From Chrysaora quinquecirrha (Eukaryota; Cnidaria; Scyphozoa; Semaeostomeae; Pelagiidae): a DNA stretch of 64,000 nt. The stretch is from NCBI GenBank assembly GCA_014526335.1, contig JACTAT010000061.1, forward strand, positions 473,098-537,097, in the 5' to 3' direction. The notes beneath the pieces were generated by a model. It made no database searches. It saw only the letters and a list, made by a program, of their open reading frames with translations, and had not been told where the DNA came from. Position numbers and translations under genes: made by a program. Below are positions 23,601-36,700 of this stretch, piece by piece (within the stretch, counting starts at the first letter, position 1; the number at the start of each line of letters is the position of its first letter).

Positions 23601-24766
23601 GGTTCAGAATTCCGGAAATAAAATTAGAAGAAACTTTACAAAATATAGCTTCTGCAAGTTTTAGGTTTCTTCTTTGAATAGACCTCTGAGATCGTGGTCG
23701 GCGCAGAATTTTTCAGGAAGATAGTAGACATCTTTGGTAAGAACCCTCTCTGGGTGCAACGGTTGGGATTGCCGTCGCTTAAGGACAGGTAGGGTCCTTC
23801 ATGAAAGTTCAAAAATTTGTGAATTTGAATCAAAATTTGCTTTATTAGCCTTCCTGAAGCGACTGGAATCAAGATCGACGAACGCCTACAGGATTCTTTT
23901 AACCCAGACCTCTTTGAAAAGGTCTATTGACTTAAATTAACATTTCCTCGACAATACTGGCCGTGTTTTCCTCATATATTGGACTATATGCCGTTCAATG
24001 AAGTTGTCTCCTGATAGATAAGCCTGTCTTGGAAGAACTTCAACATGGCGATAAACAGCGGAAACATTTTCGGCCATACTTAAAAGCTTTTTCCGTCTGA
24101 CACTCCTCAGAGTATGAACGTCAGAAACAGACCGAAACAATAGACTAAGGCGAAATTTACCAATCATAAAGAAAAGCTGAATTGGCATTGTGTTTTAAAC
24201 ACCAATCAGCTTTAGGCAGGAAGAACAATAAAAAATTAATTGAAGAGTCCAGAAAACGAACTCTTCCTGTCTACAAAGAACCGGTTTTTTGGTTCTGATG
24301 AAAACAGATTCAAAAAAGGGAGGATCTAGCCCTGCCAATTATTCGAAAACAACTTGGAAGAACAGCTCTATCTAACATCATTCTCGGTTCTCGCTTTAAC
24401 GAGAAACTACCGGAATTTAACAAGAAACTACCGGAATTAACTACCTTTTCTGGGCTTTCTGCTAGTCTAGGTAAGGATAACTTTGAGGCTCAAAGCTTTA
24501 AAGTTCAAATTGCAACCTGAACCAACCTAAACCATACAGCAACTATCCAGTTGCTCATCCTCCCCCGTTATCAAAGACATAGCTTGGGACACTTTGATAT
24601 TATAACAAACGTTAATATGACATAAAATACCCCTATGTTCACTTGCTTGCACCCGAGTATTCATCCTTACCTGCAACATGCGCACATTCATGTCCTTCCT
24701 CTTTCGCAATTTCTTCAATTTGTAACTGTCGGCAAAGCGTCTTCAAAAGGGAATCAACTTTGGTTC
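11264..24766 (-). CDS. INTS1: INTS1 C-terminal third, exons 38-55
   Basis: Exons: 24671-24766, 23403-23558, 22349-22486, 21107-21377, 20018-20129, 19661-19760, 19463-19511, 18589-18714, 17895-18027, 17073-17206, 16676-16820, 16504-16557, 15791-15918, 14429-14637, 13618-13688, 12765-12856, 12022-12131, 11264-11373. Landmarks: ICLDWLEVLDPEIVHVDP and LLAHQSKGNALHDCLDWLL in exon 41; PKLWQGRDSKQ in exon 42; LVDLILSEME in exon 43; ACRKLAYKHPYLILRHLP across exons 47-48; SLLDLLRPYIF in exon 48; VTKFVEFLNHFVAYDSSYA in exon 50; NDLDETSRRRVDIL in exon 52. Exon 40 was set by its acceptor ctctcaatacag, which restores the frame matching human; a longer open frame there is a wrong-frame shadow. Confidence 0.9.
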
Positions 24767-27700
24767 CTACAACAAATTAGCAAAATATGAATATACTCTT
24801 GTTAGGTAGAGAAAAGTTTATTTAGGTGGGAATAAGGTGTAAATAAACCGACGGTAGAATAGAGATAAAGTACTCTATATTTTGCCATGGATGGCGAACA
24901 TTAGGATAGATTTTTCCACAAGCGGCATACCACAAGAGATGGGATTCGAACCTGGAATGCAAGCATATAGAGCCAACAACGTTTCCACTGAGCTATAGAG
25001 CTCAATGAAATCGCTGAGTAACTCTCCAAGTCATACAACCCATAGCTATCCTCCCATTGGGTTTGTTTTGTGCTCAGCTATGTTGAGATCTATATAGATA
25101 TAGATTTGTCTTACTTAAAAATTCCCAAAACACATTACTAAATTACACTACTTACAAACTACTTAACAACTGCTACTAGGACTGGGCCACGAGGAGCAAT
25201 AACCATGCCTACCCATGACCATAAAATCAATAAAATAAAGGAAAAGAACGTAAACTACGTAACTAACTGATTACCAGAGAAAGGCATGACTCAAGAGGGG
25301 CATGGTGGCTGTGCCTGTGGTGGTTGCTTGATTTATAACAGATCTAAATTTATATTCAAAACCAACGAAAAAAGTACTTTATTTCACTCGACTGAAGTAG
25401 AAGGCGCCGCTTTACCACTGATACACGGCTACTCTAAGAAAAGGGCCGGTTTTACTTTTATCCCTAGTACGGGAGGTCACTGTGAAATCGGCACAGCTTA
25501 TCCTCTAAAATTTGGGAAGGATGACCATGTGATCTGCTGGCATAACATTGGCACAAAATTCAAAAATTACCAAAAACATGGTGTGGTATTTACAAAATAT
25601 TTTTGAATGCATGGAAAACCTTTCAATAATGCTGAACACCAGTAGGGGAAAAGTTTCACGCATTCAAAAAACAACATTGCTATTAGCGTTATTAGTTATA
25701 CGGTCAAATCAGACAACCAAATTTGAAGCTCTCTTAATACTCCTCACGAACTCACACTCAGGTTTTCTTAAGCTTTCAAGAGACGCAAATTTATAACAAA
25801 AGTAGTAATGGATATACCTTGTTCGCTCTTTGAACGTAAATTATTCACAATTTCGCCCAGAAGATTCCTTTGAAAGCCGTCCACATCGTCCTAATGAAAA
25901 GGTAAAATATAAAATAACACAATCAACTGGCTTGGAATAAACCAACCTCGTCCCCAGGGTGAATAGGCCTCTACGTGAAACTCCGCTGTCCATATTCGAC
26001 CCTGGTATCGACCTTGTCTATTCGCAATTTGATTGGCTGTTCAAACAATAGATATTTTAAGTGACGTCACAGTTTCTTCAAAATTTCACACCAAAATAGG
26101 CCGAAAACTATGTGAAAAAACATCTATAAAAACCAAAAAATGATGCTACATAAGATATTGTATCTTGCCTGATGGTTATCAATGAATTCTTTGCCTTTCC
26201 TTTCAAAGAACATCTTCTTTCAGAATCTACATCTTGTTTTTATGCCTAGGCCAAATCTGCCAGTATTTTGGCAGATTTCGTGGCCGGTACCAGGGCCAAA
26301 ATCGACTTGACGGTTGAGATTCGAAGAAATTCGATTTGGGGCCTGGGCACGAGGTTGGGAATAAACACCTAATACTGTAATCTATCGGTAAAAAATTAGG
26401 ACTATTATGGCTATTATTATAGGATATTATTATTATAGGTCTAAGAACTTCATTTAATATAACCATAATGTTTTTACTTGAATAAGCACTCTCTCTCGAA
26501 AAAGCTCCTACTTTGGATGTAGCTACCCATCGGGATCGTGCAAGATACTCCTTTGATAGTGAACTGGATGTGCAAGCTCCAGATTGGATGAATCAAGAGA
26601 CACCTGTTGCTTGTTGCTGCAAAACTTAGTTTTCGTCAGAACAGCAGTTTACTTATAATTGCTCCACTTTGATTGGGATCTTCAAATAAGTAGGAAGAAG
26701 TATGGTATTGGCCCTCCAGTGTGAATGTTGGAAGTTCCGCCACATTAGACAATTTTTCAAGATAATATATTAACTATACTACAGCTAATGCAGATGCTAC
26801 TTTACTAATATTATGAAGAAAATATGCATAAATTCAACCCTAATTTACCTTGATTTTGGAAAGCAGACCAAGCAGTGAGCAGGTCACCTCTTGCTTAGCA
26901 AACATGGATTCGATGAACTTTTCTTTAATCTCAGAATTCAAAATCTAAAACGAAGGATATACTATTCAAAGCAATAAGAGTTGCTGCTGTAAGGTCCATG
27001 TGCATTATTATTCACACGATGGTCTTTGACATCAAATTGCAGTTGTCCTACAAAGGGCTGCATCCAAGTGTTGTGATGCGTCTAATCCGGGCACGTGTTG
27101 TGTCAGAAGCTCAGCAATTGGGGCCTGATTGAGGTTCGAGCCCCATTCGAACCCCAGGAATGTTAGTGTAACTGCTAAGGTCGATGTCTCGTTAGTTTAT
27201 CTACTTCTGAGATCCTGGCGACTGGTGCTAAATACACCATTCACCTTCAACTTCAACATCCAAACCCGCAAGTCAGCATGTGATCTTTATACAGTATGTC
27301 AACGCGGATGTGGGTATCAGGCAGCTATGAAGCAAATGCGGACCAACAGCGTACGCTCTCCATACGAATATTCCAGAGCCAATACCCTGAATGCCAATTC
27401 ACATACTTTGAAATAAGATAATTGTGTCCCCTCGAATTCAATATTGGAACCGATCATGAAGTATCTACTAGGGGGAAGAGGAAAGATTCCCCCCGAAATT
27501 TTCGTGGCCTATGAAAATTATCAAAAAAGCCCATCAGTTAAGGCCAAACCACCAAACAATTGACACAGAATAGCTTCATAGCATATCCATATTTCATCTG
27601 CCCCTCCCCTAGCAGGTAATTCATGACCAATCGCTAAGTTCGTTTTAAATGTCAATGTTTGTTTGAAAGAAATGCGACATAAACACAATGTAGAGGCATC

Positions 27701-30700
27701 AGGGTCTCATACCCAATCCCCAGAGCATTCAACTTTCTACAGTTATAAGTTGTCTCAAGCTGCTTTCCCAAATGATGAAGGCAAATAACTTCCATTCCCA
27801 AATGAAAGTACCTACCTCTTTAATAGCTGATAATAATGTCTTATTCACAGTCCTGTCTTTAGAGCAGCAAACAGCAGCAATCGCAAGACTCTGAGAAAAA
27901 AAAACAATACCATCAAGAAAACTTTCCAAATATTCTAACAAATGTTTCGGGTCAGCTGTAAAAGCTGATTAGAAAGGAAAAAATATTAAGAAAGAAAACA
28001 GCGTAAGTATAATAGATGTTTCTGATGTTACTCGCAATTTTGAAATTCCACCACTCAAAGACTAAGAAAAAACTCGAAAATTTTTTGTCTTTTGAGTTAA
28101 AAACAGAGATCCTAATATTTCATCCACAAATCCATAGTCTTGGATAAAAATTGATGAGTAAGGAATGAGTAACTAACCTTTTTAAGCTCACTGAAAGCCT
28201 CCATCGTCTCTTTTTTCGATTTTTCTTCAAAATAAACCTAGGACGAAAAGTTGTCTTTAGAACAGACACAGCAATTTACACTCTACAGTTTACAAATAAA
28301 ATATTTGCCTTTGCTCGAAGACTTTCTGATATTTGATTAATTTCTGAACAAGTCTGCAAGCAAACTAATAGAATTCTAATTTGTGAGTCACCTGAAGATC
28401 TCTTTCATTATTTTTATGTGTTTTCTCTTACGCCACCTCTGCGTTGTTCCTTGTTCTCATAATTTACATTCTATCCTTCATCCAAAACGAAATTCCCGCA
28501 TGAGGTTTAAACCGGGTACTGTAGCAACTGTTGGTGCCATTTTTGTTCATGTCCTACCCCTTTTTGGTTACCTCTTTCATAATGTGTTCCGGATTTATGG
28601 GAAGTTTTGATAATTTTCAGGACTCATCGTCGTTGTCGTAACCAGCTCACCAGCGTACTCTCGTCAGAGCATAGCTTCTTGGGTGACGGAGCAAAATCCT
28701 TGCACGATCTTCTACTGCGCTCTGGGTTTGCACCACCGCTATTTCACTTGCTTCAACAGCCAATCTTATGAGACACTCCGGACTTATACGTTCCTTTTCC
28801 CCAGTGAAGCATTTTAAGGTGTAGGCTTATCAATGTCTCTAATACTTCTGCCAGAAGTCGGACTCATATTGCTCATATTCCTCACCTTAGCAAAAACACA
28901 TTTGGTTCCGGATATATCGGAATTGGTTATCTGTTTTGTCCGGATATTTTAATATACTGTAGAACAGATATCGCGCTTGTGGAATGGCAAAACCCTTTCC
29001 TTCCAAGTACAGGAGTAGAAACGCAAGTAAGCCCTTTTGCCTTTACCTTCAAAAGCAGTTGTTCCAGACTGTCTTCGCTATGAACCGTTGGCCTGAAAAT
29101 TAAACACACTGAAAATTCGCAAACAGTGATTATTACGCTTTGGGCATAATTTTCATTTAAAGTCTAAACTTGGTGCAATAGCAAGTACTAACACCGTATT
29201 TTCTCTAATAAGCACCGCGCCGCTTATTTTCTCAACCATTTTTAGGTTATTGGAAAGCGGCGTTTATTTCGTAAGTCCTAAAATCCATTTCAAAAAAGAA
29301 AATAGAGTACCTGTGAACTCATACTGTCTTTTCGAAATCCACTTTCTACCATCGCTTCTAATAAGGGCCATATTTAGGCGCGACGCTTATTAGAGGGCGG
29401 CGCGTATTTCGCTCAACCAACCTCAGTTGCCGCGCCTATTAAAGGGCGGCGGTATATAGAACACCGTATTTTTGGATTGTACGCGGCGGCTTACATTTAT
29501 TCTTTGCCACGCTTTCTTGCGGCTTAAAATCAAGGATGGCAGCTTATACAATGGCTGCTTACATTATTTTATCCAATGCGTCGAACCATCAAAACACTTA
29601 AATTAAAACTGCAAAGATCAAAATAAACCGTCTCCTATGCAATTGAAATGTCGTATGTATCGAAGTCAGGTCTTCAAGGCACCTTACCCTACTTAGCCTG
29701 GTCGTTTTTCAAATTTCGAATCTCTGCGTTCAGTTACGGATTTCTTTGGTGCGGCTTATACTCAAGGGCGGCTGACAATCGAAAAACGACGGTAACATAA
29801 AGAGGCAACTACACAAACCGTCTAATTTCCTCTTTGTTGTATTCAGGGCTGCTTATCTGCACTGCGAATGGATTCATAGGTTCTTCAAGTAATGCTAGGT
29901 CTATAGGCTCTAGTAAAGAAAAAGACAAAAAATAATGACAGCACTTGTTTGACAACCCACCCTAGACTTATTACATTCGTCGTAGTCTACGCTCCTCCAC
30001 ACTTCACCACCCTGCTCCACTCTGAGGAAACAGCTGTATGTTGTTGTAGTTGTTAGAAGCTGTTTCCGAAAAGTGGGAGGAAGGTAATAAGTCTAAACCC
30101 ACCCTACGGAGAAAGGATAAAACAACACGTCCCAACTAACATCCGTCAACACAATTTTCGGCAAAGAGAGCAACCAGCCCACAGGTCAAAACAACAACCT
30201 AGCCTTAAACATGATTCTGCCATTGGTCAGCACTTGCTTCACAACCCAAACTGTGCAGAAAATTACAGCGAGGATTGTTTTAAAAAGTTGGCAAAGCAAG
30301 ATCTTTGTTCTATTTAGGAGTGTTGTGTTGGAATCTTTCCACATCAAAACCAAAAAGCCGGTTCTGTGTAGACAGAAAGAGTTCGTTTTCTCACTTGGAC
30401 ACTTCAATTAATTCTATTGGTCTTCTCACTACATTCCGCAAGCTGATTGGTGTTTAAAACACAATGCAAATTCGGCTTCGCTTTCTGATTGGTGCATCTC
30501 GATCCGCATCTGGGTATGAATTCCGCCTTCGTCATTTCATTCGATCTGTTCTATTTTGTTATGTAGCAGATAATTGTAACACATATTGATAGATGTTACT
30601 GTAACTTTGATATTATAATTTATGGGTCCAAGCTACATTAGCTTTGCTTCTCGTGGGTCCTGTGGAACTACACTTTCGCTTTTGAATGTGCTGTGGCATC

Positions 30701-33700
30701 GTGGTGTAATCCAGCTGAGTGTGGTCAGGGTTCGAACCCAGCCACGGTAACGTCACAACCAAGGTCGAGGTCTCGATTAGTTAACCTACTACTGAGATCC
30801 TAGCGACTGGCGCTAAAACACCATTTTACCTTCATATTCACCTTTTCTTAATTTTAATTGCATATTCAGCGCCATGACTTTTGTAAAGAGACACTGGTAC
30901 GTGAGCAAAGCTGGAAACTTATTAATGCACCATTTGAAACGCGCTTTAAGATAAAATTTATGCGAGTTTTCACTGCAAATGAATGGAAACTGCTTCCTAA
31001 TTCATCATTCTTTGCAGTTATAAAAATACTCAAAATCAAAAAAGTTCCTTAGCGATTTGATCTAAAGTAGTAAAAGCTCTTCAATTTTCGGCCTTCTACA
31101 TGTAGGTTCCTTACAAAGTGGATCGTTATAAAAAAGCGTGTATTAGTTTAGCAAAATCTGGGAAATAACGAACACATACCTTGTTTCACAGCAGGATAAT
31201 CTTGGCCAAGAATTTCACAGAGCTTTTCGCCTCCAGTAGCACCTCTTGCCCACTGAACTTCGACCAACTGGTACAGGTAGTCTAGTAAAAGATAGTGAGA
31301 AAAAAGTTCGTTAGTACAACTGAGTTCAAATTCTACATCAATCGAGAGGAGGAAAGCTCCGTTCTTCGTTCACAGATTCACTTGTCTTCCATTTGGAGGT
31401 TGAAACACATGACGACGAATACTGCGTTATGAGCCCGGGGAAGGTACTTAATATTATTTATTATTTATTTATTATTTGTGCTGGCCGTATGTTTTATGCC
31501 CGTAAGAGTGCGTTTCTGTGTCCTGAAATTCTCTAAACATGGGTATGATTTAAACCAAAACACTATGTAATAGGGTGGGGAATGAAAGCAAACTAACTAA
31601 AGTTCAAGTTCACGTTATTCGAGTCCAAAAGTGTAATATCGTGTCGAATGTTCGTAGTGCAAATTCAAGTAATAATACGGCAAATTCTAGAAAGTCTTAT
31701 TACCCTCATATTCCGCTTATTATTACCCACAATACAGGGTCTGTGTCTACATTATGAGTGGGTGGGTCTGTAAAATCTCGTCGGAACACCTCCTACCATC
31801 CATTAGGCATGTACCCTCGCCAGGGGTGGGGCGATAAGTGGTCATTCAGAAATATAAACACCAGCAATGGTGAACGAACTAAGAAATTCATTTATATTCA
31901 AAAGTATCTTTGACATTATTACCAGAGATATTATAGCTTTGATGTTATTACAAGACATTCTGTCAGATAGAAAAGCAGTTTTAATTTCATAAGTGCGAAC
32001 ACGGAGCTAGGACAAGTCTGGGTGTTTCTTGGCAATAATGATTTTAGGAAGGTATAACAACTGAAAGTGTACCGACAGAGTGGTGTTGATTAACATTTAT
32101 TGCTAAAACAACTTTCGTACATTCTAAAGATGTTCAGAAGTTTTCGAATTGGTTTTTTAACATTTCTTGATTTTACCATTTTTAGGCCACACAGAAATTT
32201 CGAGTGAAAGATGTTGAAAATCAAATTTGACAGTATACCTCTGTCCACAACTATTTGTGAGAATTCAGCAGGATCTTCAGTAACAGCCTTATCCAGACAT
32301 TTCAATAATTTGCTACAATAAAACAACATAGGTAGATAAGGCGTTCCTTTTAAACGAGTATTATAGAACACAGACAGATAACTAAATATGAAAGTCCGTA
32401 AATGCTCTAATAAACACTCAGTTTCTTATAAACGTACCTCTAAAATTTTAACAGAATTAATTGACGCCCGGTCTCTATTAAACGCTCGTTTCCAATAAAC
32501 GCCCCTAAAACCTCAAAATTAAATAAACGCCCAGGGCGTCTATTAGAGCATTTACGGTAACTTACTAAGCTCTACAAATAGAAATGGCTTTACCTGACAC
32601 TGGCCACTGGTAGACCAAATGTTTGAATGAACATTACAAGCTGGCCAGGCGACAGACCATGCAGGGCTAAAATTAAAATGACGTAATGAAATTGAGTGAC
32701 TTGATTTACTTCCCCCTACCAAAAGTGGATGTATCGTAGTATCCTCTGTTGCATAAGCATGGGAGAAAGTACTTGTGCACTTGGAACGAATTTTCGAGGT
32801 TTGAGGTAACATGAGTTCTATTCCTTCTAGGATGCAAATACTCTGTAGCTAAGGCCCACTTTAAGCCATTTAATACGCTGTACAACAAAACTAAAACAAC
32901 AATCTTAAGGTTTGCGCACCTGTATCTACCAGACGTGACACACTTGAGGTCACCATTTTCATTCTCAGCCAGTCTTGAAGCAACACAGCTTCCTCTCCCG
33001 TGTCTGCCAATCGCACTTCAAAATGTCCTTTCTCCGGAAACCATGTGTCAAGAAGAAGCTTGTACTCCAAATTTTCTTTTGGTTCTAGTGCGGAGAATAC
33101 ACATTTACTATTAGATGGCAAAACTACTAGTATGTTATGCTTGCCTAGACTCACTACATAAGTCCCACAACTTCGCACAATGTTGTTGTTGCTGTTTTCT
33201 TCAATCGCTCAGTGTGGAGTGATAAATCAAAATAAGAGGAGCGTAAACTAGAGACTCGTGTCGTGAGTCTAATGCTTGCCTTATCCTTTGATGATTCACA
33301 GTAAGCAACTTTTAAGTGCTAATTTCATAGCAGAAATTTGTAGGGCTCAAAAAAGCACACATATAGACTAAAGTGCGTGGAAACTAGTAAAATTGCAATC
33401 TCGCTCGAACTACAAACCGAAAATCTCTCGAAAGTCTCGGAAACTTTCTGCTTTAAGCCGTTTTCAGGAGAATGGCTTCGAAAATACGCATTCCGAAGGC
33501 AAAAGAATTGGTTTAGAAGACTGCAATTTTATCAGTTGCCAGAAGAAATTCCTTGAATGGCTCTGAGGACAAGGCAAGCACGAATTTTGGCGCGGAAGTT
33601 GACTAATTTGGAACAGACTTTGGAGAAAAGTCTCGGATTTCCAGAATTCCGGTTTTTGAAAATCATGGGTTCTGTTTTTGGAAGCATCCTGTGTTCGAAA

Positions 33701-36700
33701 TTCGGAAGGTTTCGTAGGTTAAATAGAATACGCCTTTAGGTTTGATGAAAATTAGCTAGCACTTAATCAAGAAAATTCTCAATAGGAACGTACCATTTGG
33801 TGGGCCAGAAGCCAGCAACACGATTGCGGCATGAATGACACGAACATGAAGATTGGCTGACATACCAGGATGAATGGTTTCATCAGACCAGCTGACGTAA
33901 ACTTTTTCTTGATTGTCAGACTACAAAAGAACAGTCAGCTCTAAGGACACGGAGGACTTCCACTAATATGAATTCTGCGTACAAATAGCATTTTAAAGAC
34001 GCATTTCCCACTAAAAATATGCCATCAGAGAGCAAGCTACTACGAATGTGAAATAAAACACAAAGTCAGAACTGTCTAAATTGTAAGTCAAGGATCTACC
34101 GTAAAACCGTAAAGACCCGTACACGAGAACCTTTTTTGAACACAGCCTGTTCAAGTTCTTATAAAATGAGGTGTGTACCTTAATAATGGTGTAGGTTGAA
34201 TGTGATTTATTGTCGTGGCCTAATCTAGCTGGCTCGTGGCGCCAAAAGCTCAGCGAGGTCGGGGCTCGAGCTCCGGCTACCGCAGGGTTGCAGGCAGGGT
34301 CGAGGTCTAGATTAGATAACCTATTATTGAGATCTTTAGCAACTGGCATTAAACACACCATTTCACCTTCACCTTCTTAACATAGGTTCTAAAGCGATTA
34401 TGCAATGCTTTTGGAGTCAATTATCGATTAGTATATTGACGCGTAGGTCGAATCTGCTCCCAAAGTGAATTGAAACTCTTTACTAAGAACCTTTGAATAT
34501 CGGAGGTCAGTAACTTGAAGGGACTGACGAGCTCAAAGGAGCTTTGGGCAGCTCTTTGATCGTGAGTCAAAAGGCTCAATTCCGGTCAGTGCATTGCCTA
34601 CAGGTGAGTTTCATCCTAAGGGTTTGTATAAAATTTGTCAAAGCGGCAGGGGGATATATGTAGAGTTGGCTATATTCAACAGAAACTTACCCATTGCAAC
34701 TCGCTCGTATCCATTGATTTGGCCAAGGCTTTGGCGAATATTGTTAGTAAGGCTTCATATGTTTTAACGCCTTGGGGCGTTTCTGAATTCACCAAGCTGT
34801 TCAGCAGAGTTCCTCTTGTTGTCACAAGCTGAGAAATATCCTACCAAAGAATATACAGAATATTTTGGAATCGTAGACTCATAGTTAACTATGGTTAACT
34901 TTGGTTAACAGCAATTTTACGTAGCTAACTTTGGAGGTTCACTTTAGAAATTAGCTCGAAACATTTGAAATGTCCGACTGTTTGGCCACGTTGAAAAGCA
35001 TTTGAAAATGGTTTTACAAGCAATGTATCATCGTTTTTATAATAAAAGGAACAAGGCAAAACGGCACATAAAGAAACAACAACAAAATCAATCTTGTTTG
35101 CCAATATTTCGTCTTGCAATGCAGGACTTCTTCAGGGTTGATGAGAATGAGTTTCATCGTTTGCCTGCGTAACAAAACTTTGCTTTACAATCAAATTTGC
35201 CAGGCAATGTTCTTATGAAATTCAAAAGCATTTTTCAGCTTGTAGTAAACGAAACATCTTTGAGACAATTTTTCTGAGAAGCAAATCTCAAATATATTTT
35301 GCTTGTCAAGCAAATTTTAAATCTTCGACTAAAAATGTTTAATCGTTTGCCTGGAGCGTTAGAGGTTGGCTTCCTAGAGTTCAAGCTGTTCAAAACTTCA
35401 TGTGTAACATGCACGTTTGCATTTTGAGGTGCCCTCCCCTGCAAATAATGGTAACAGGTCGACTCGCCCCACTACCAACTCGCCCCGCTTTAACATGGTC
35501 AAGTCGAACCTCTTTCAAGTCATGTCCCCCACGTGTTAGTAAAGCTCGCAAATAAATGATAGAAAACAATAAAATTATTCCTACTCGAGACATTGACTTC
35601 TTGTGCAAATAAATAGCGAGCAGAAATCAGAGCCAGCTCAATTATTACCTCTGTTAGTTCATCCAGTTGCTCTTTGGTTACTTCACCAATATGTCGACAT
35701 ATAAACAAGGTGTATGCTTGCAAGCGCCCGATATCCATCTCAGCGTACATCGCCTTCGAAAACAAAAACGACAACGTTAACTTAGGAAGTAAAATTAGGC
35801 ACAGCAAGCCCAATCTTAAAGTCGTTACATGATATTGTATTGCATCACATTACGAGAATTGAAGTGAATAGACCTTTTCAAAGAGGTCTGGGTTGGCGCA
35901 ACATTTTTCTGGACAATGGTAGATATAACGAGTAAGGGAATCCTCTCCACGTGCAACGACCAACTCAAAATTTGCTGTAATACTTCTCCTAAAACGACAG
36001 CAATTCCGTTCTTTGAACGTGGAAGGGAATTCCCTCACCCAACATGTCTACCATTTTCCAGAAAAATGTCGCGTCGACCCAGATCTCTCTGAAAAGGTCA
36101 ATTGCCCAGACAATTTGCATTGTTTGTGCATAAAGGTCTCTAAAAATGTCATTAGGAGGTCTTGGTATGAAAGTCAGGATTAGCGCACAGGTGCTATGTT
36201 TTTCACCTGTTCTCATTTTTGTGTTGCTCGACATGGACCATGAGTAAGACCTTAACAGCCAATTCTCTATATCTGTATCACAGTAGTGAAAGTTGAGGGA
36301 TGTGAAAGATATCAGCATCGCTAACATTATGGGGTGTGAAAATAAAAGGGCCGTGAAAATTTACTGAGACAAGCACGTTAGTAAAACCCAAACTACAGGG
36401 AAACCATACCTGTCTGATAGTTAGTACAATAGCTGGCACCAATGGCTTGAAATGCTCCAGTCTTGGAATCTCCTTTAAAAACCACAGGTAGTCCATAAAG
36501 AGACTGTCTAGATATCCTTCATCTTCATCAACATCCATATTCTCGTTATTTGAATCGGATTGTTTCAATATTGCTTTCATGGCCTGTAAAATAGGAAGTT
36601 GCCATTAATATGAAATGCTAATCTATTTTAACCAAATTAAGGCCGGTTTTATACAGTTTTCTGTGCTTAAAATACGAAAAAAACCCAACAAAATGAGTTG

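Noticed and set aside
27129..27416. 95-codon plus frame
   Set aside because: It starts inside a family-B SINE and has no splice or homology support.
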